Shown here: positions 1 to 10,099 of the stretch, one piece after another
Numbering within the stretch: the stretch's first letter is position 1
How the letters are laid out: every line of letters begins with the position of its first letter
Assembly (NCBI GenBank): GCA_949825045.1
Contig: OX463827.1
Coordinates: 7,524,501-7,588,500, forward strand
DNA: 64,000 bases
Reading direction: 5' to 3'
DNA from: Argyresthia goedartella
Lineage: Eukaryota > Arthropoda > Insecta > Lepidoptera > Argyresthiidae
Program-made: the position numbers and the translations under genes
The notes under the pieces: generated by a model
Told to the model about the DNA's origin: nothing
The model's database searches: none
The model's input: only the letters and a program-made list of their open reading frames with translations

Positions 1-1440
1 TAAGTGTTTCAATTTTGTCCGGGTCCATTTGCAAACCTCGTTTAGACAAAATATGCCCCAATAACTTGACTTTTATTTGTGCGAACTCGCATTTTTTTAG
101 TTTGCATGTGAAGCCCGCGTCTTTCAATTTACTCAGAATCGTGTCCACTTGAGACAAATGCTGATCGAAGTCACCCTCAGTTAAAATCGCCAAATCGTCA
201 ACAAAATTTAAACAATATGACCTAACCTCTGGCCCTAAAATTAAGTCCATCGCCCTCGAAAATGAACCCACACTGGTTTTCAACCCCTGAGGTAAAACGT
301 TGTAAACATAACTTCTGCCTTGATATACAAAACCCGTGTATCGTTTAGATTCGTCTGATAATGTTTAATTGTCGTGCATCTAGCAATATACGGACCTCCC
401 CTGACTTCTTTAGTGCACAAGTCAATGGACTGCTGAAATCCGTAGATTGCCTGCTAATAATACCTATCTGTTCCATTTCCTTCAAACGTTTTGTTACTTT
501 ATCGCGATATGCGAACGGTATGGGATAGCTTCGTTTTACGAAAGGCGTTTCATCTCTCATTTTTATCTCATGTATATATTTATTTGTCCGACCTACCCTA
601 TCGCTAAACAACTCTGCATGTTTATTTAACACCGACAATAACTTTGTTTTGTGTTCAACAGGTATTGATGAATTATTCACATATTCCTCTATCATATTTC
701 TACTGGTATCTTGGTTCTGCAATTCCATTGTACAACAGCAAGAATCCTGATTAGAACCAGTACCTAATGGTATTTCACACATCCACCCGGCGCTTCGTAT
801 AATTAGCCTCTTATTACCCTCACACATTAAACTGGCTCGCGTCTGTTGTATAAAATCAAACCCCAAAATTAAATCTTTAGGCACCCTTGTTAATACTAGC
901 ATTGGAGTATCGATAACGCATTCACCTATTGTTAATGGTAACGTAACTAACTTATCAACCTTTTCCTTACTGACCCCAAATGCACCTGTGATTCTCAAAC
1001 TTGGAATCGGTATTTCCGTCGGTTTTCCCAATTGCCTGCACACTTCATCGTACACTCTCCGACTAATTACACTGATTTCGCTGCCCGAATCAATCAAATT
1101 CCTTACAACAATATTCCCAATACGCACATCTATCTCAGGTAATGTCAAGGTACTACATAAATCGCGCCCACACTCAGTCGAATCGTCGTCTCTGAATATC
1201 GTATGTAAACGTCTGTCATCGCGGCCTATACAATTCAATCTCAATTTTTCATCTAAACACACGGCATATCTATGCGCTTTATGCGCTAATAATTGAATAA
1301 ATTCATTCACACCCACGTTAGAATCCAAATTACACAAATCATACAGTCTATGCTTTTTTTCAATTTGATCGGCTGTCCATCCAAAACGTAATAAATCTGA
1401 GCAAAAAAATATCTGAGCGCGAACGACCCGCGTGAGTCCA
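1..1440 (-). pseudogene. Ty3/gypsy pol remnant: protease and reverse transcriptase, partial
   Basis: This is the minus-strand pol region of a Ty3/gypsy LTR retrotransposon, cut by the left window edge. A retroviral-type aspartic protease is seen in the part reading VRNLIDSGSEISVIS (about 1080-1120), with the D-S-G catalytic triad. The start of the reverse transcriptase follows (KRSYPIPFAYRDKV, then DARQLN near 360). A stop occurs at 345-347, and the frame that follows resumes (+1) at YTGFVYQG, a motif normally about 45-50 residues further on. The segment between, which carries the first catalytic aspartate, is therefore missing. The second catalytic motif survives as NFVDDLAI near 190-210. 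The deletion and stop make this copy incapable of reverse transcription. The family call is firm; the deletion size is estimated from the usual RT layout. Confidence 0.85.
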
Positions 1441-2504
1441 CTAGTTTTTTGAATTCTGATTTATCGCATTATTCCTGTCACTTGAACTTTGCCCTGCCTC
1501 TGTATTATCTGAACCATCATTGCCCCTTTGGAACCCTATTGCCTTGAAACTAGCCTGAGGCTGTCTACCTCTACTGCGAAAAGAGCCGCGAGCGCGCGTC
1601 CTAAATTCGTTTCGCGCCTTTGTTCCCGCGTTATAATTATTCATACGACTCACCGCGTTATATTGCATCGTATTTACTCGCATAGCTCGATATTGCCCAC
1701 GAATGTAGCTATTCCGCCTTACACGTCGTTCGTATTCATTGTCCCCGAACTCTGCAACGCAATTAATTCCCCATCGACATTCCGTTCTAAATGCCGAAGG
1801 AACTCGACCGCATCTCGTATAGTCATTGGTTCCTTTCTAGCAAAAAACGCTACCTGAATATCGCGCGGCAACTGTCTGAAAATCGTGTTGATTTTCTCCG
1901 TATCAGTAAACGGTATCGTAAGCTCATATATGCTATTCAATTGAGAGTCAAAGAATTCTTCCATACTTTGACCTTTCTTGGAATCGAACTTCGCAGTTAG
2001 GAATCTTTGTTTAATTAATTCCTGTTCATTATCACCCCAGAATACCTCTCTGAAATCTTTTTCAAAATCCGAATAGGTTCGCCATGAGTCTCTGTATATG
2101 CTCATTCGAACTTTTGCAATTCCTACCAAACTATCCGTTGCCCATATCAAAGCCCTAGAACTATCTCCCGAGACTTTAATATAAGCCTTTAAATCTCTTA
2201 AGAAAATCATCGGATTTTCCGAACTCGACCCATCGAATGTCGGCAACTTCTGTGTCATTTTCACTATGCATGTTTGACGTTTTTCTACTGATTGTTCAAA
2301 CGTCTCTAGTTCCTGTCTGTCAGTCTGTCTGTCCGAAGTATTACTTGTACTTGAACCCCGTTCCAAACTGTCTAATCTATTCACTATTTCAGATAACAAT
2401 TGAGTCACCTGTCCTGACGCCATCTCATTATTTAAAACACTTATCTGCGAAAGTGAGTCAACTTGTACAACACGACTAACGTTTTTTCTAAGCCGGCCGG
2501 CCAT
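1441..2504 (-). pseudogene. Ty3/gypsy gag remnant
   Basis: This is the gag gene of the same minus-strand gypsy element, starting at the ATG complementary to 2502-2504. Residues 1-261 (2504-1719) are capsid-like, with the retroelement gag pattern around PTFDGSSSENPMIFLRDLKA and FDSQLNSIYELTIPF. The frame then ends, and a second frame continues with an Arg/Gly-rich nucleocapsid-like tail (1683-1441, motif RGSFRSRGRQ). The two pieces are offset by one base near 1755, which I read as a frameshift in this copy. No CCHC zinc knuckle is present; the basic RG-rich stretch probably does the nucleic-acid binding. The stop at 1441-1443 sits directly after a run of six A residues on the coding strand, at the border with pol. 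Confidence 0.75.
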
Positions 2505-5076
2505 TATTCCTGAACACTAAACCGCCGTAGCTCGTCCGAAGAATTGTGATAACAATGCCCATTTTTGTTTGCTTATTTCTTATTTATAAAACTGAACTGT
2601 TTAAAATCGTTTCTACGTTGTGTTATTTTTAAAAGTAACGCGTTAGACCTTGATTCTTTTAGAATATCTAGATATCAGACTATCTAAGATATCCTTCGGT
2701 CTCGACACCAGAAAATCTGTAACGGCATTAAAGGCTAAGGTCGAGCCACCGCTATCAGTAGCTATGATCGTCTATTCTACCTACCCCAAAAGAGATGTCC
2801 CGATTCAGCTATAAGATTTGTAAGTTAAGAATGATAAGTCCGAATTTCTCGTTCGTTGAGAAGTTCGTTAGGCGTACAAATAGTCGAACGAAGTTTGGTT
2901 CAGGAAGTTACAGTTTCAAGTTAGACAGAGAAAGCATATATGTCCGCAAGCCGGTATTTCGCATCAGTTAGCGGTGTATTGCGCCAGATCGATCGTTGTT
3001 GTATTTTGTGTGATGGTACCATTTATTTTTTTGTATATATGGGCGCTTGGAACTTCTTTTAGTCGTCGACCACAATTTATAATATTTGTTTGTGATATCG
3101 TATAGATATCCCTCGTAGTTTTACGACGTGAATACTCAAAGATATTTCATGTGCTCGCTAGTAGCGGCTAGTGGTGGTTCCAATTATATATTTAGTTCAC
3201 GGCAATAACGATCCGAAAAGACCGGTTTACACAATTGCGATTTGATTTTCCGAAATGGGTTTGAACTAGCGGTTACCTCAAAAGGTTCGTAACGTTTTGA
3301 AACCTTCAACTCTGCGCAATTTGAGCTGGATGTTATCGAAACGTTGTCATTAGCGCTTTAGGAGATCCAACCCTCACCATAGCGAAGTGCATAGTTCGGT
3401 AAATACCGAACTGTGAATTCCACTGACCTCAGCACGTCCTCGGCCAAGCAAAATCATAAATATTTGACTCAGCCTACACATTAGACCTCCAGCTAAATTT
3501 ACATTTAATTTAAAGATGCAACTTGAATCCAAACTGACCCAAGGCAAGGCAAAACAATCTACCCGGTCCTAAACAATGAACTTTAGACTGTAATTTGATC
3601 TCTTCGCGCGTCCCCGACAACACTCAAATGTCAAAATATCAACAGGATAGGTTATCTCTGTTGACACCGGTTTAATTTTGTTCTGAATTTGTTATTTCCA
3701 TCCGCGGAACCTCATCGATCAAACAGTCTCCCTATGCCCTGCCAACCTAGGTTAAGCCGCAACTAAACTCCTGTCTAGCCTAGTCTTAAATCCTAGTGTT
3801 ATACCGTGTCCATTATCGACACCACTCATATTCATATTAATTCATTCATATTCATTTATTTGCTTTAAATGTGGTTACATTAGGTTCTTAAATATTGATA
3901 AGTTTCACACATTTACCCAACCCTGGGCATGCAAATTATTAACATATTTTTTAAAGATAATAATAGATAATTATTTATAAATCTTTTGTAAACGTCAAAA
4001 TTAAAATTACTTAATGTCAAAATTTACAGTTTATCATTTTCGCTATCCGACGACACGAAAAAGCTGGCAACCTGGTACCTTTGGTGAAGTCCTTTGTTCC
4101 GATTCATCGACCTTAGTAATAAATTTTCCAGTTTTCTTAAAGTAATAGGGTATTGTTCCCTTTGGTTATTGTTCCCTCGGAAATGGTTGAGTTTGATTTG
4201 AATGTGCTTGTATGTTTAATGACTGTGTGTGTGGGAATTTCAAAACTCGCTACTCGAAAGGAATGAGGAGAAGATTAGCCCGCGAATATCCTAAGAGCCA
4301 ATCCAGGAACCCTATGGTGAAGGAAAAAGGAATTTAGGGTCGCTCCAAGCCCAGACTCAGACTCAGATCAGTTACCTACAAGTTCTTATCTAACGACCCA
4401 AGGATAGTTTTGGAATTTGGGGTAGGTTGATATAAAGGATAGGAACCGAGGTATATCTCGGCCCTTCAGACACTCACGAAAATCCACTGAAACTCGCAAT
4501 CACAATTCGTCCAGTTCTGACGCGTAACACGGCAGACCAAAACTGTTTAGAACTGCTGAAAGACGACTGTCACAGTAGCTTAACGCCGAGACTGAATGAC
4601 CTCCCTTCCCCCGCAATCGTATTTATAGTCCCCACATGTCTGAAAAAAATGGCGTCCTTTGTGAACACGCTCTGCCCAAGCGAAGCTTCTTATCACTAAC
4701 TACACAGGGTCTAATTTCAACCATGCCATGCAGATCCGCCGTTCTCCAAATTGTGTGTACGCATATTCACTATGATCAACCGTAGGTTATCACTCAAGTC
4801 ATTCGGTATGGCCGATACACAAAATCTGTTGATCGCTGACCATAAAAGCTTGTTGCGATTAATTAAAGCCTTCCCGACCGCTAGCGCGCTAGACAAAGAC
4901 CACTAGAATGATATTCAGACTCGTGATGTCAAACTCGCCATCTCATACCAACCAAACGCAATTGTATATTTGCAGTCAACATAATAGCTTTCTCCGTATC
5001 GTTCCATAATAACCTTCCATTATTTAGTTATTCATAATTTATTCAGCGCGCAGCCAAATCGGCTCTGATCCCTACA
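2505..5076 (-). mobile_element. Gypsy 5' leader and candidate long 5' LTR
   Basis: No gene is visible here. The 5' untranslated leader of the gypsy element occupies about 2505-2717. A candidate 5' LTR would run from the TGTAACGG at 2718 to the CCTACA ending at 5076, giving TGT...ACA termini and an unusual length near 2.36 kb. Just inside it on the coding strand is TGGTGTCGAGACC, which could be a primer-binding site. The second LTR lies outside the window, so the limits are unconfirmed. A plus-strand TATAAAGG at 4431 followed by a TTCAGA initiator-like site near 4466 could be a promoter of either orientation or chance. Confidence 0.3.
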
Positions 5077-5284
5077 CATCTCGCAGGAATGCGACAAAAA
5101 AAACTAACCTGAACTCTGTTCCTGGAACCATCCCACGCGCTGGGCACATTGTTTTTTGCTATCTTACCCTGAGCTACTCAAAACCCCCAACGTTATATGA
5201 ACCGATTCTCGTATTCAAAACAGCGCGGCGATGGGCTAGCCCTCTGTCACGCAAAATGAAGTATCAAATGTACTGACTCTCGTG

Positions 5285-6435
5285 TACCATTACAGCAGCC
5301 GGAAGGATTCATAAGACAAGGCGATGAGCATAAAGTTTACAGACTCAAGAAAGCCGTGTACGGTTTAAAGTAGGCGTCTCGTGCCTGGTACGATAAGGTA
5401 AAGCAAGTTTTACTCAAAGAGAAGTTCACGCAGAGTAAGCATGAGAGCTGCATCTTCAGTCGTCGAGTGGGTAAGCGAACCATTATTATCGCACTATATG
5501 TAGATGATTTTTTCGTTTTCTACGATTGTGACGAGCTTGCTAAAAAGCTGAAAACGTCATTGAAGTCTCACTTTACTATTAAGGAGTTAGGTGAGGTTAA
5601 ACATATGCTAGGCATTAAAGTAGATCGTACTAGTAGTGAGTTGAAGCTGCGTCAGAAAAACTATATTGAAAAGTTGCGTATGAGCGACTGTAAAGGCGCA
5701 AAGACGCCCTTGGACATAGGTCTGAAGTTTTCTGATAGCACTAACCACGATAGTAAATTACCATATCAGGAATTGATAGGATCTTTAATGTACTTGTCTG
5801 TGACATCTAGACCTGACATTTCATTTGCTGTTTTCTTAGTCAGTATAATACCCGCTACACAGCGGAACATTTTGCTGCGGCCAAACGTGAGTTGCGTTAT
5901 TTGAAAAGCACAATGAATTTGGGTCTAGTGTACAGGAAAAATGTTGAGCATGATAAGTTTCGTGTTTATGGTTTTACCGATGATGATTGGGCTAACGGAG
6001 CCGATCGTAAATCATACACGGGATAAATCTATTAACTAGGTAGGAATGTAATTTCCTGGGGTTGTTACAAACAATCTTGTATCGCACTTTCGTCTACCGA
6101 GGCGGAGTACATAGCTTTGTCTGAAGCGGCCAAAGAGGCGGTATACGTCCGTGCGGTTCTTACTGAATTAACAGGTCAGAGCAACACTGTAACCCTGTAT
6201 AGTGATAATCAGTCTGCGGCGAAGCTTGCCACTAATCCGGTTTTTCATAAACGGTCTAAGCACGTAGACATTAGGTATCACTATATTCGTGAGGCTGTTG
6301 ACAATGAAGTCATTAAGTTGTCATATATGCCTACAGAGCAGATGACTGCTGATGTGCTCACGAAGGCACTGCCTACTTGTAAGCACCAGCCGTTTGTTCA
6401 AGATATGCTGGAAGTCGTCCAAGATTAAGAGGGCG
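5285..6435 (+). pseudogene. Ty1/copia pol remnant: reverse transcriptase and RNase H
   Basis: This is the 3' half of a copia-type polyprotein. The visible order is QGDEHKVYRLKKAVYGLK, then the RT active site IIALYVDDFFVF (about 5490-5520), GEVKHMLGIK, then the RNase H region with SSTEAEYIALSEAAKEAVY (about 6090-6140), VTLYSDNQSAAKL and the conserved ending MTADVLTKALP. Copia order with YVDD and the STEAEY motif is diagnostic. Damage includes a TAG replacing the Gln codon after YGLK near 5370, a frameshift near 5840-5850, and stops near 6024 and 6033. Everything upstream (gag, protease, integrase) is missing, and the left border is abrupt at about 5285. The pol end at 6426 is followed by a purine-rich tract and the 3' LTR. 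Confidence 0.88.
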
Positions 6436-6630
6436 TGTTGGAGGTTTCATTGTAGCCTCCTTGCTTTAATCCTGGCCAACTTCGTAGTGTTATGACTTCA
6501 CTGTCATTGTCACTCTGGTTAATGTCGTTTTCTTCATCCTATGTGCTGAATAAACTCTGGGTTATATTTTTACAAATATGTGGTTTAATTATCAAATACA
6601 TTAGTATCATCTTTGATAATCAACTGTCCA
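6436..6630 (+). mobile_element. Candidate 3' LTR of the copia remnant
   Basis: The sequence AAGAGGGCG, a polypurine-like tract, stands just before TGTTGGAGG at 6436, which is the typical start of a copia LTR. About 190-200 bases of AT-rich non-coding DNA follow. The right end is not certain because the partner LTR was lost; I place it near the CTGTCCA at about 6624-6630. Confidence 0.5.
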
Positions 6631-6640
6631 GGTCAATGCA

Positions 6641-6870
6641 TGTTAATGAGGTCAGCGGGCGAAATATTTTGTGGAACCCTCGTTACCCTAACTTCCTACG
6701 TGATCGCTTCCAATTTCTTTCTTCCAGCAAGCCTCGGAGAACTCATATGGCGTCTACGCTCAAAGCTCCAGATCGCTCCACTGCAGCCTTCGAGGACGGG
6801 TTCAGAATCCGAGACATACGACTGTGGAATGAGCTTCCCTGCACTATCAGGGACAGTAGATCTCTAAATA
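6641..6870 (+). mobile_element. LINE C-terminal fragment
   Basis: One open frame reads GRNILWNPRYPNFLRD, then RDIRLWNELPCTIRD. The W-N-x-L-P motif near the end of a short basic and hydrophobic stretch is typical of the last 80 or so residues of R1/Jockey-type non-LTR retrotransposon polyproteins. Only this tail is present, so it is a 5'-truncated copy or a fragment. The clade is not resolved. Confidence 0.5.
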
Positions 6871-6892
6871 TATGTATGTATGTATTAGTTTA

Positions 6893-7140
6893 TTATACGA
6901 TTTTCTTCATATCGTAGTTAGTTGATAAACTAGCGGTTAAAAACGTTAAATAGTAAACTGGATTAAACTTGAATTGCAAACGAAATACCAGGGCAAACAC
7001 TGCGGCAGCTAAGGAGAAGACTATATGAGCAAAAGAAACGTTAATTCTAAACCCTGTCGGTCTGGTTTACTATCTGTCGTTAGTTGATCAACTAAAGCGT
7101 TAGTTTATCACCTAACGGATATGACTATCTCGTAAGATGT
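6893..7140. repeat. Short imperfect fold-back element
   Basis: Segment 6905-6962 (containing TAGTTGATAAACTAGCGG and ATAGTAAACTGG) recurs inverted at about 7065-7128 (TAGTTTATCACCTAACG and CTGGTTTACTATC). This gives arms of about 60 bases at moderate identity around a short centre. It has no coding capacity and looks like a decayed MITE. No target duplication is clear. Confidence 0.4.
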
Positions 7141-7780
7141 CACCGTAGTGACAGATACGCCGTTGATATAAATCGATTAGCCATAAAGGTATCCTCTACT
7201 CGTTATTATAATTTGTCTCTTAAATAATGAAAATATTTAGTTTTAAACAGATTTAGTGTAAGATATTTAATATCAGCAGGGATTATATTATAAATTTTGA
7301 TATAAGAATACAATTGAAACCCTTGTGGATAAAATTGTCACGCTGTGTTCGTTTGTTTTGTCATCAGAATGTATTTATTAACTTAAACAATTTCATTCTT
7401 ACTTGATAATTCATGAGCTAACGAAATGGGCTTAAGCTGGAAGTATAATAATGTGTTTTTCTGTACCGTCAGTAATAATGGAATGCAGTTCAACACTTTA
7501 GAAATCTCGGATCTGTGCATTAAGCATTCTCGAGATATTGCACCTGGATTGTGGATTGTCATCTGGAATCTCAATTAATACTCTACTGGGGATGCGGCGA
7601 TGGCATTGTGCAGCATAGAGACTAGCGGTTTGGACTCGACAGTTTCAAAACAATTATTTCGTCTCGCCATTATCCATTGTGGCTGGGGGGAAAGAGGAGA
7701 AGCTTCAGTTAAGATATTTCAAACATTGAATAATAGTTTGAGACGGAAAAACATAAAATGCATTTATTTTGGCGTATTAT

Positions 7781-8030
7781 TTAATCGCACATCAAAACTA
7801 TTGATTTGCACAGCAAAAAAGGATCAGCAAAAACACTTTTTATGTTTTAAATATTTAATGTGTATTCAAATTTATGTTTTAAGTATTTTTGTTGTTCTTG
7901 CATGTTCAACCTCACACGTAGGAAAAAGGGGGCTTTGCTTCGCTCACCCCCTTTACCCTTCACCTAAGCTACCGCAGCATTTTGCCCTGATATATGCTGT
8001 GCAAATCAGTATTTTTGATGTGCAGTTTAA
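7781..8030. mobile_element. MITE with TTAA ends, copy 1
   Basis: A 250-bp non-coding element is bounded by TTAA at 7781-7784 and 8027-8030. Its ends are inverted: TCGCACATCAAAAC on the left and TTTTTGATGTGCAG on the right, extending for about 25 bases (ATTGATTTGCAC against GTGCAAATCAGTA, displaced inward on the right). A second copy in opposite orientation lies at 24152-24363. TTAA flanks suggest a piggyBac-type non-autonomous transposon; this is an inference from the flanks only. Confidence 0.6.
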
Positions 8031-8270
8031 TATTTCCCTTTATTTTTCACCGTTTTATTTTATTTAGTATTAATTTTCCACAAAAAATACGATAAAAGTA
8101 ACGTGAAACCGAACGTGTTTTCAAACACTTATGGAGGAAGTGACGTACTTGGCGTTTTTAGTATGGGACAGAGATATGTGTCAGTCCCCTGTCCTTTTCT
8201 ATGCGAAAAAAGGAGTAAAACAATGCAAATTACGTCTTTGCGCCAAACTGTCAACTGTAATCCGACAAAC

Positions 8271-8457
8271 TCTGTGGCGCAACGATTGTGGCTCTGCCTA
8301 CCATGCGAGAGGTCCCGGGTTCGATCTCCGTCTGGGGGTAACAAAAAAAACAGATCTTGGATGTTTATATGTGTGTGACGTCTCTGTTTCTGGTTCCCAC
8401 GACACAGGGTATCCTAGTGTGGGGCCAGAAGCAATGTATGCGCCTGTATATAAATGT
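8271..8457 (+). mobile_element. tRNA-derived SINE, copy 1
   Basis: The tRNA-like head TCTGTGGCGCAACGATTGTGG carries a degenerate A box, and GGTTCGATCTCC gives a B box (about 8320). A shared body follows (CTTGGATGTTTATATGTG, then TATCCTAGTGTGGGGC and GCGCCTGTATAT). The same head and body recur at 9173-9362, which supports a SINE rather than a tRNA gene. Confidence 0.65.
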
Positions 8458-9172
8458 ATGTTTGTATTTTGACCAGCGATTTTTGGCAATAGCTATAATA
8501 TTTTTATGTTCATTATGCTCGTGGTCTATTCGACATGATATACGTGAAAATAAAAGCAAAAAATAAAACCTATTCTTCTCACATGATCTCACATGTAGCT
8601 TTTTTCAATACTCCGATAACGTTGGTCTGTCTGCTTATTTGAGGAATTCGTACATGTGAAATGTCAAATAAAGCTATTTATAATAAAGCTATCTATTTAC
8701 CTAATGATCGACAATCGCCGCTTAGCGTAGTAAATAGCCAAATGCCCAAACAGCCGCTACAATAAAGTGCAGCTTGCCTTTGCTTACACATAAAACATAT
8801 TTATTTCGTATATGTCTTGTTGGCTAGGAACGTTTAGACAACTCATCGAAGGTTTCGTTCACTCACTTGTCTGACGGAAATTTAGCGACTTGATTACACG
8901 TCTCGGTCTTTAATTGACGGTCTAGGGAGTTAGTTAAGTGTCTGATTAACCAACCAACTGCGACATACATATAGAAAACCTCATTATTCCAAACAAAGAC
9001 TTATTTTACTTTAATCTTATAACAAGAGGAATATTGCAATATGTGCTGATTAGCCCTATGTGACAAATAAATCATAAATTCTGTAAATAAAATCGCGAGT
9101 TATCTAACATTGTGAAGGCTTTATATACATTTTATTTAATATAAATATGTTTTATATTTAAATTTTAAGGGT

Positions 9173-9362
9173 CTCTGTGGCGTTGCGGTAGTGGCTCTGC
9201 CTACCATGCGAGAGGTCCCGTGTTCGATCCCCGGCTGGGTATAAAAAAAACAGGTCTTGGATGTTTATATGTTGGATATCTTGGATGTGATGTCGCTGTT
9301 TCTGGGTCGCACGACACAAGGTATCCTAGTGTGGGGCTGAATGTATGCGCCTGTATATGAAT
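9173..9362 (+). mobile_element. tRNA-derived SINE, copy 2
   Basis: It has the same layout as the copy at 8271-8457. The head reads CTGTGGCGTTGCGGTAGTGG with the B box GTTCGATCCCC, then an A-run, the body CTTGGATGTTTATATGT and the end GCGCCTGTATATGAAT. A short internal duplication (ATATGTTGGATATCTTGGATG) distinguishes it. It is about 85-90% like copy 1 by eye. Confidence 0.65.
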
Positions 9363-9902
9363 CTTCACATTTATATTTGTTGCTGACGTCCGCAGGAAAT
9401 ACTTCTCTCTGCCATTATAATATAGGTAGGTACTGTACCATAGGATGAGCTAACGAGCAACAAAATATTCTTGATTTTCGAGAGAGAACCTTACAAAAAG
9501 ATTATAAATACACTGGACAGTAGCAAAATGTACCTACAAATACGCCATAAATTAAGAGAAGAAGAATGTACTATAAATATGGTTTATTAAATGAAATTGA
9601 AGCAAAAAAATACACAATAAGAATTAGTACTTTTCGGAGAAAATTACCTAAAAATCGTTAAATTATTGTGGCCTTAATTTGATCGCTTGTTATCGAGGTC
9701 GCAATATCGGGCGCTCGTCGCGCGGCGTGCTTTTTTAACAAGCTTTTATTAGGTACTCCTGTAACTAAGGAAGTAAGTAATAAAGAAACTATGTAAACAA
9801 AACTTGCAAGTTAAATTTGACCCACTTCCCGGGCTCCGATTGAGTTAAAATTTTGAATAATTATGTAAGTTCGGTGACATTGCAATATTATGATACCAAC
9901 GA

Positions 9903-10060
9903 GCTGATCTGATGATGGAGGCGGATGGTGGTCACAGGAACTCTGTGATAAAATAACGCAATGCTAGTGCTCTTTAGAATCGTATCGATGATTAGTTGAT
10001 AGTGAGAGTATCGTGCTGATCTGATGATGGGACCTGAAGGTGGATAGTGGAACGAAGGCT
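9903..10060 (+). repeat. Partial tandem repeat with GCTGATCTGATGATGG units
   Basis: The 16-base unit GCTGATCTGATGATGG occurs at 9903 and again at 10015, each followed by a similar stretch (GGATGGTGGTCACAGGAAC and GAAGGTGGATAGTGGAAC). The spacing is 112 bases. It resembles dispersed repeats of moth genomes, but I cannot assign a family. Confidence 0.4.
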
Positions 10061-10099
10061 ACTAGTAAATCCCTCGAGTTTTTACTCGTTTGATTTGTT

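Noticed and set aside
8129..8592. Several overlapping short frames around the SINE
   Set aside because: They cross the tRNA-like head and SINE body on both strands; no coding motif.
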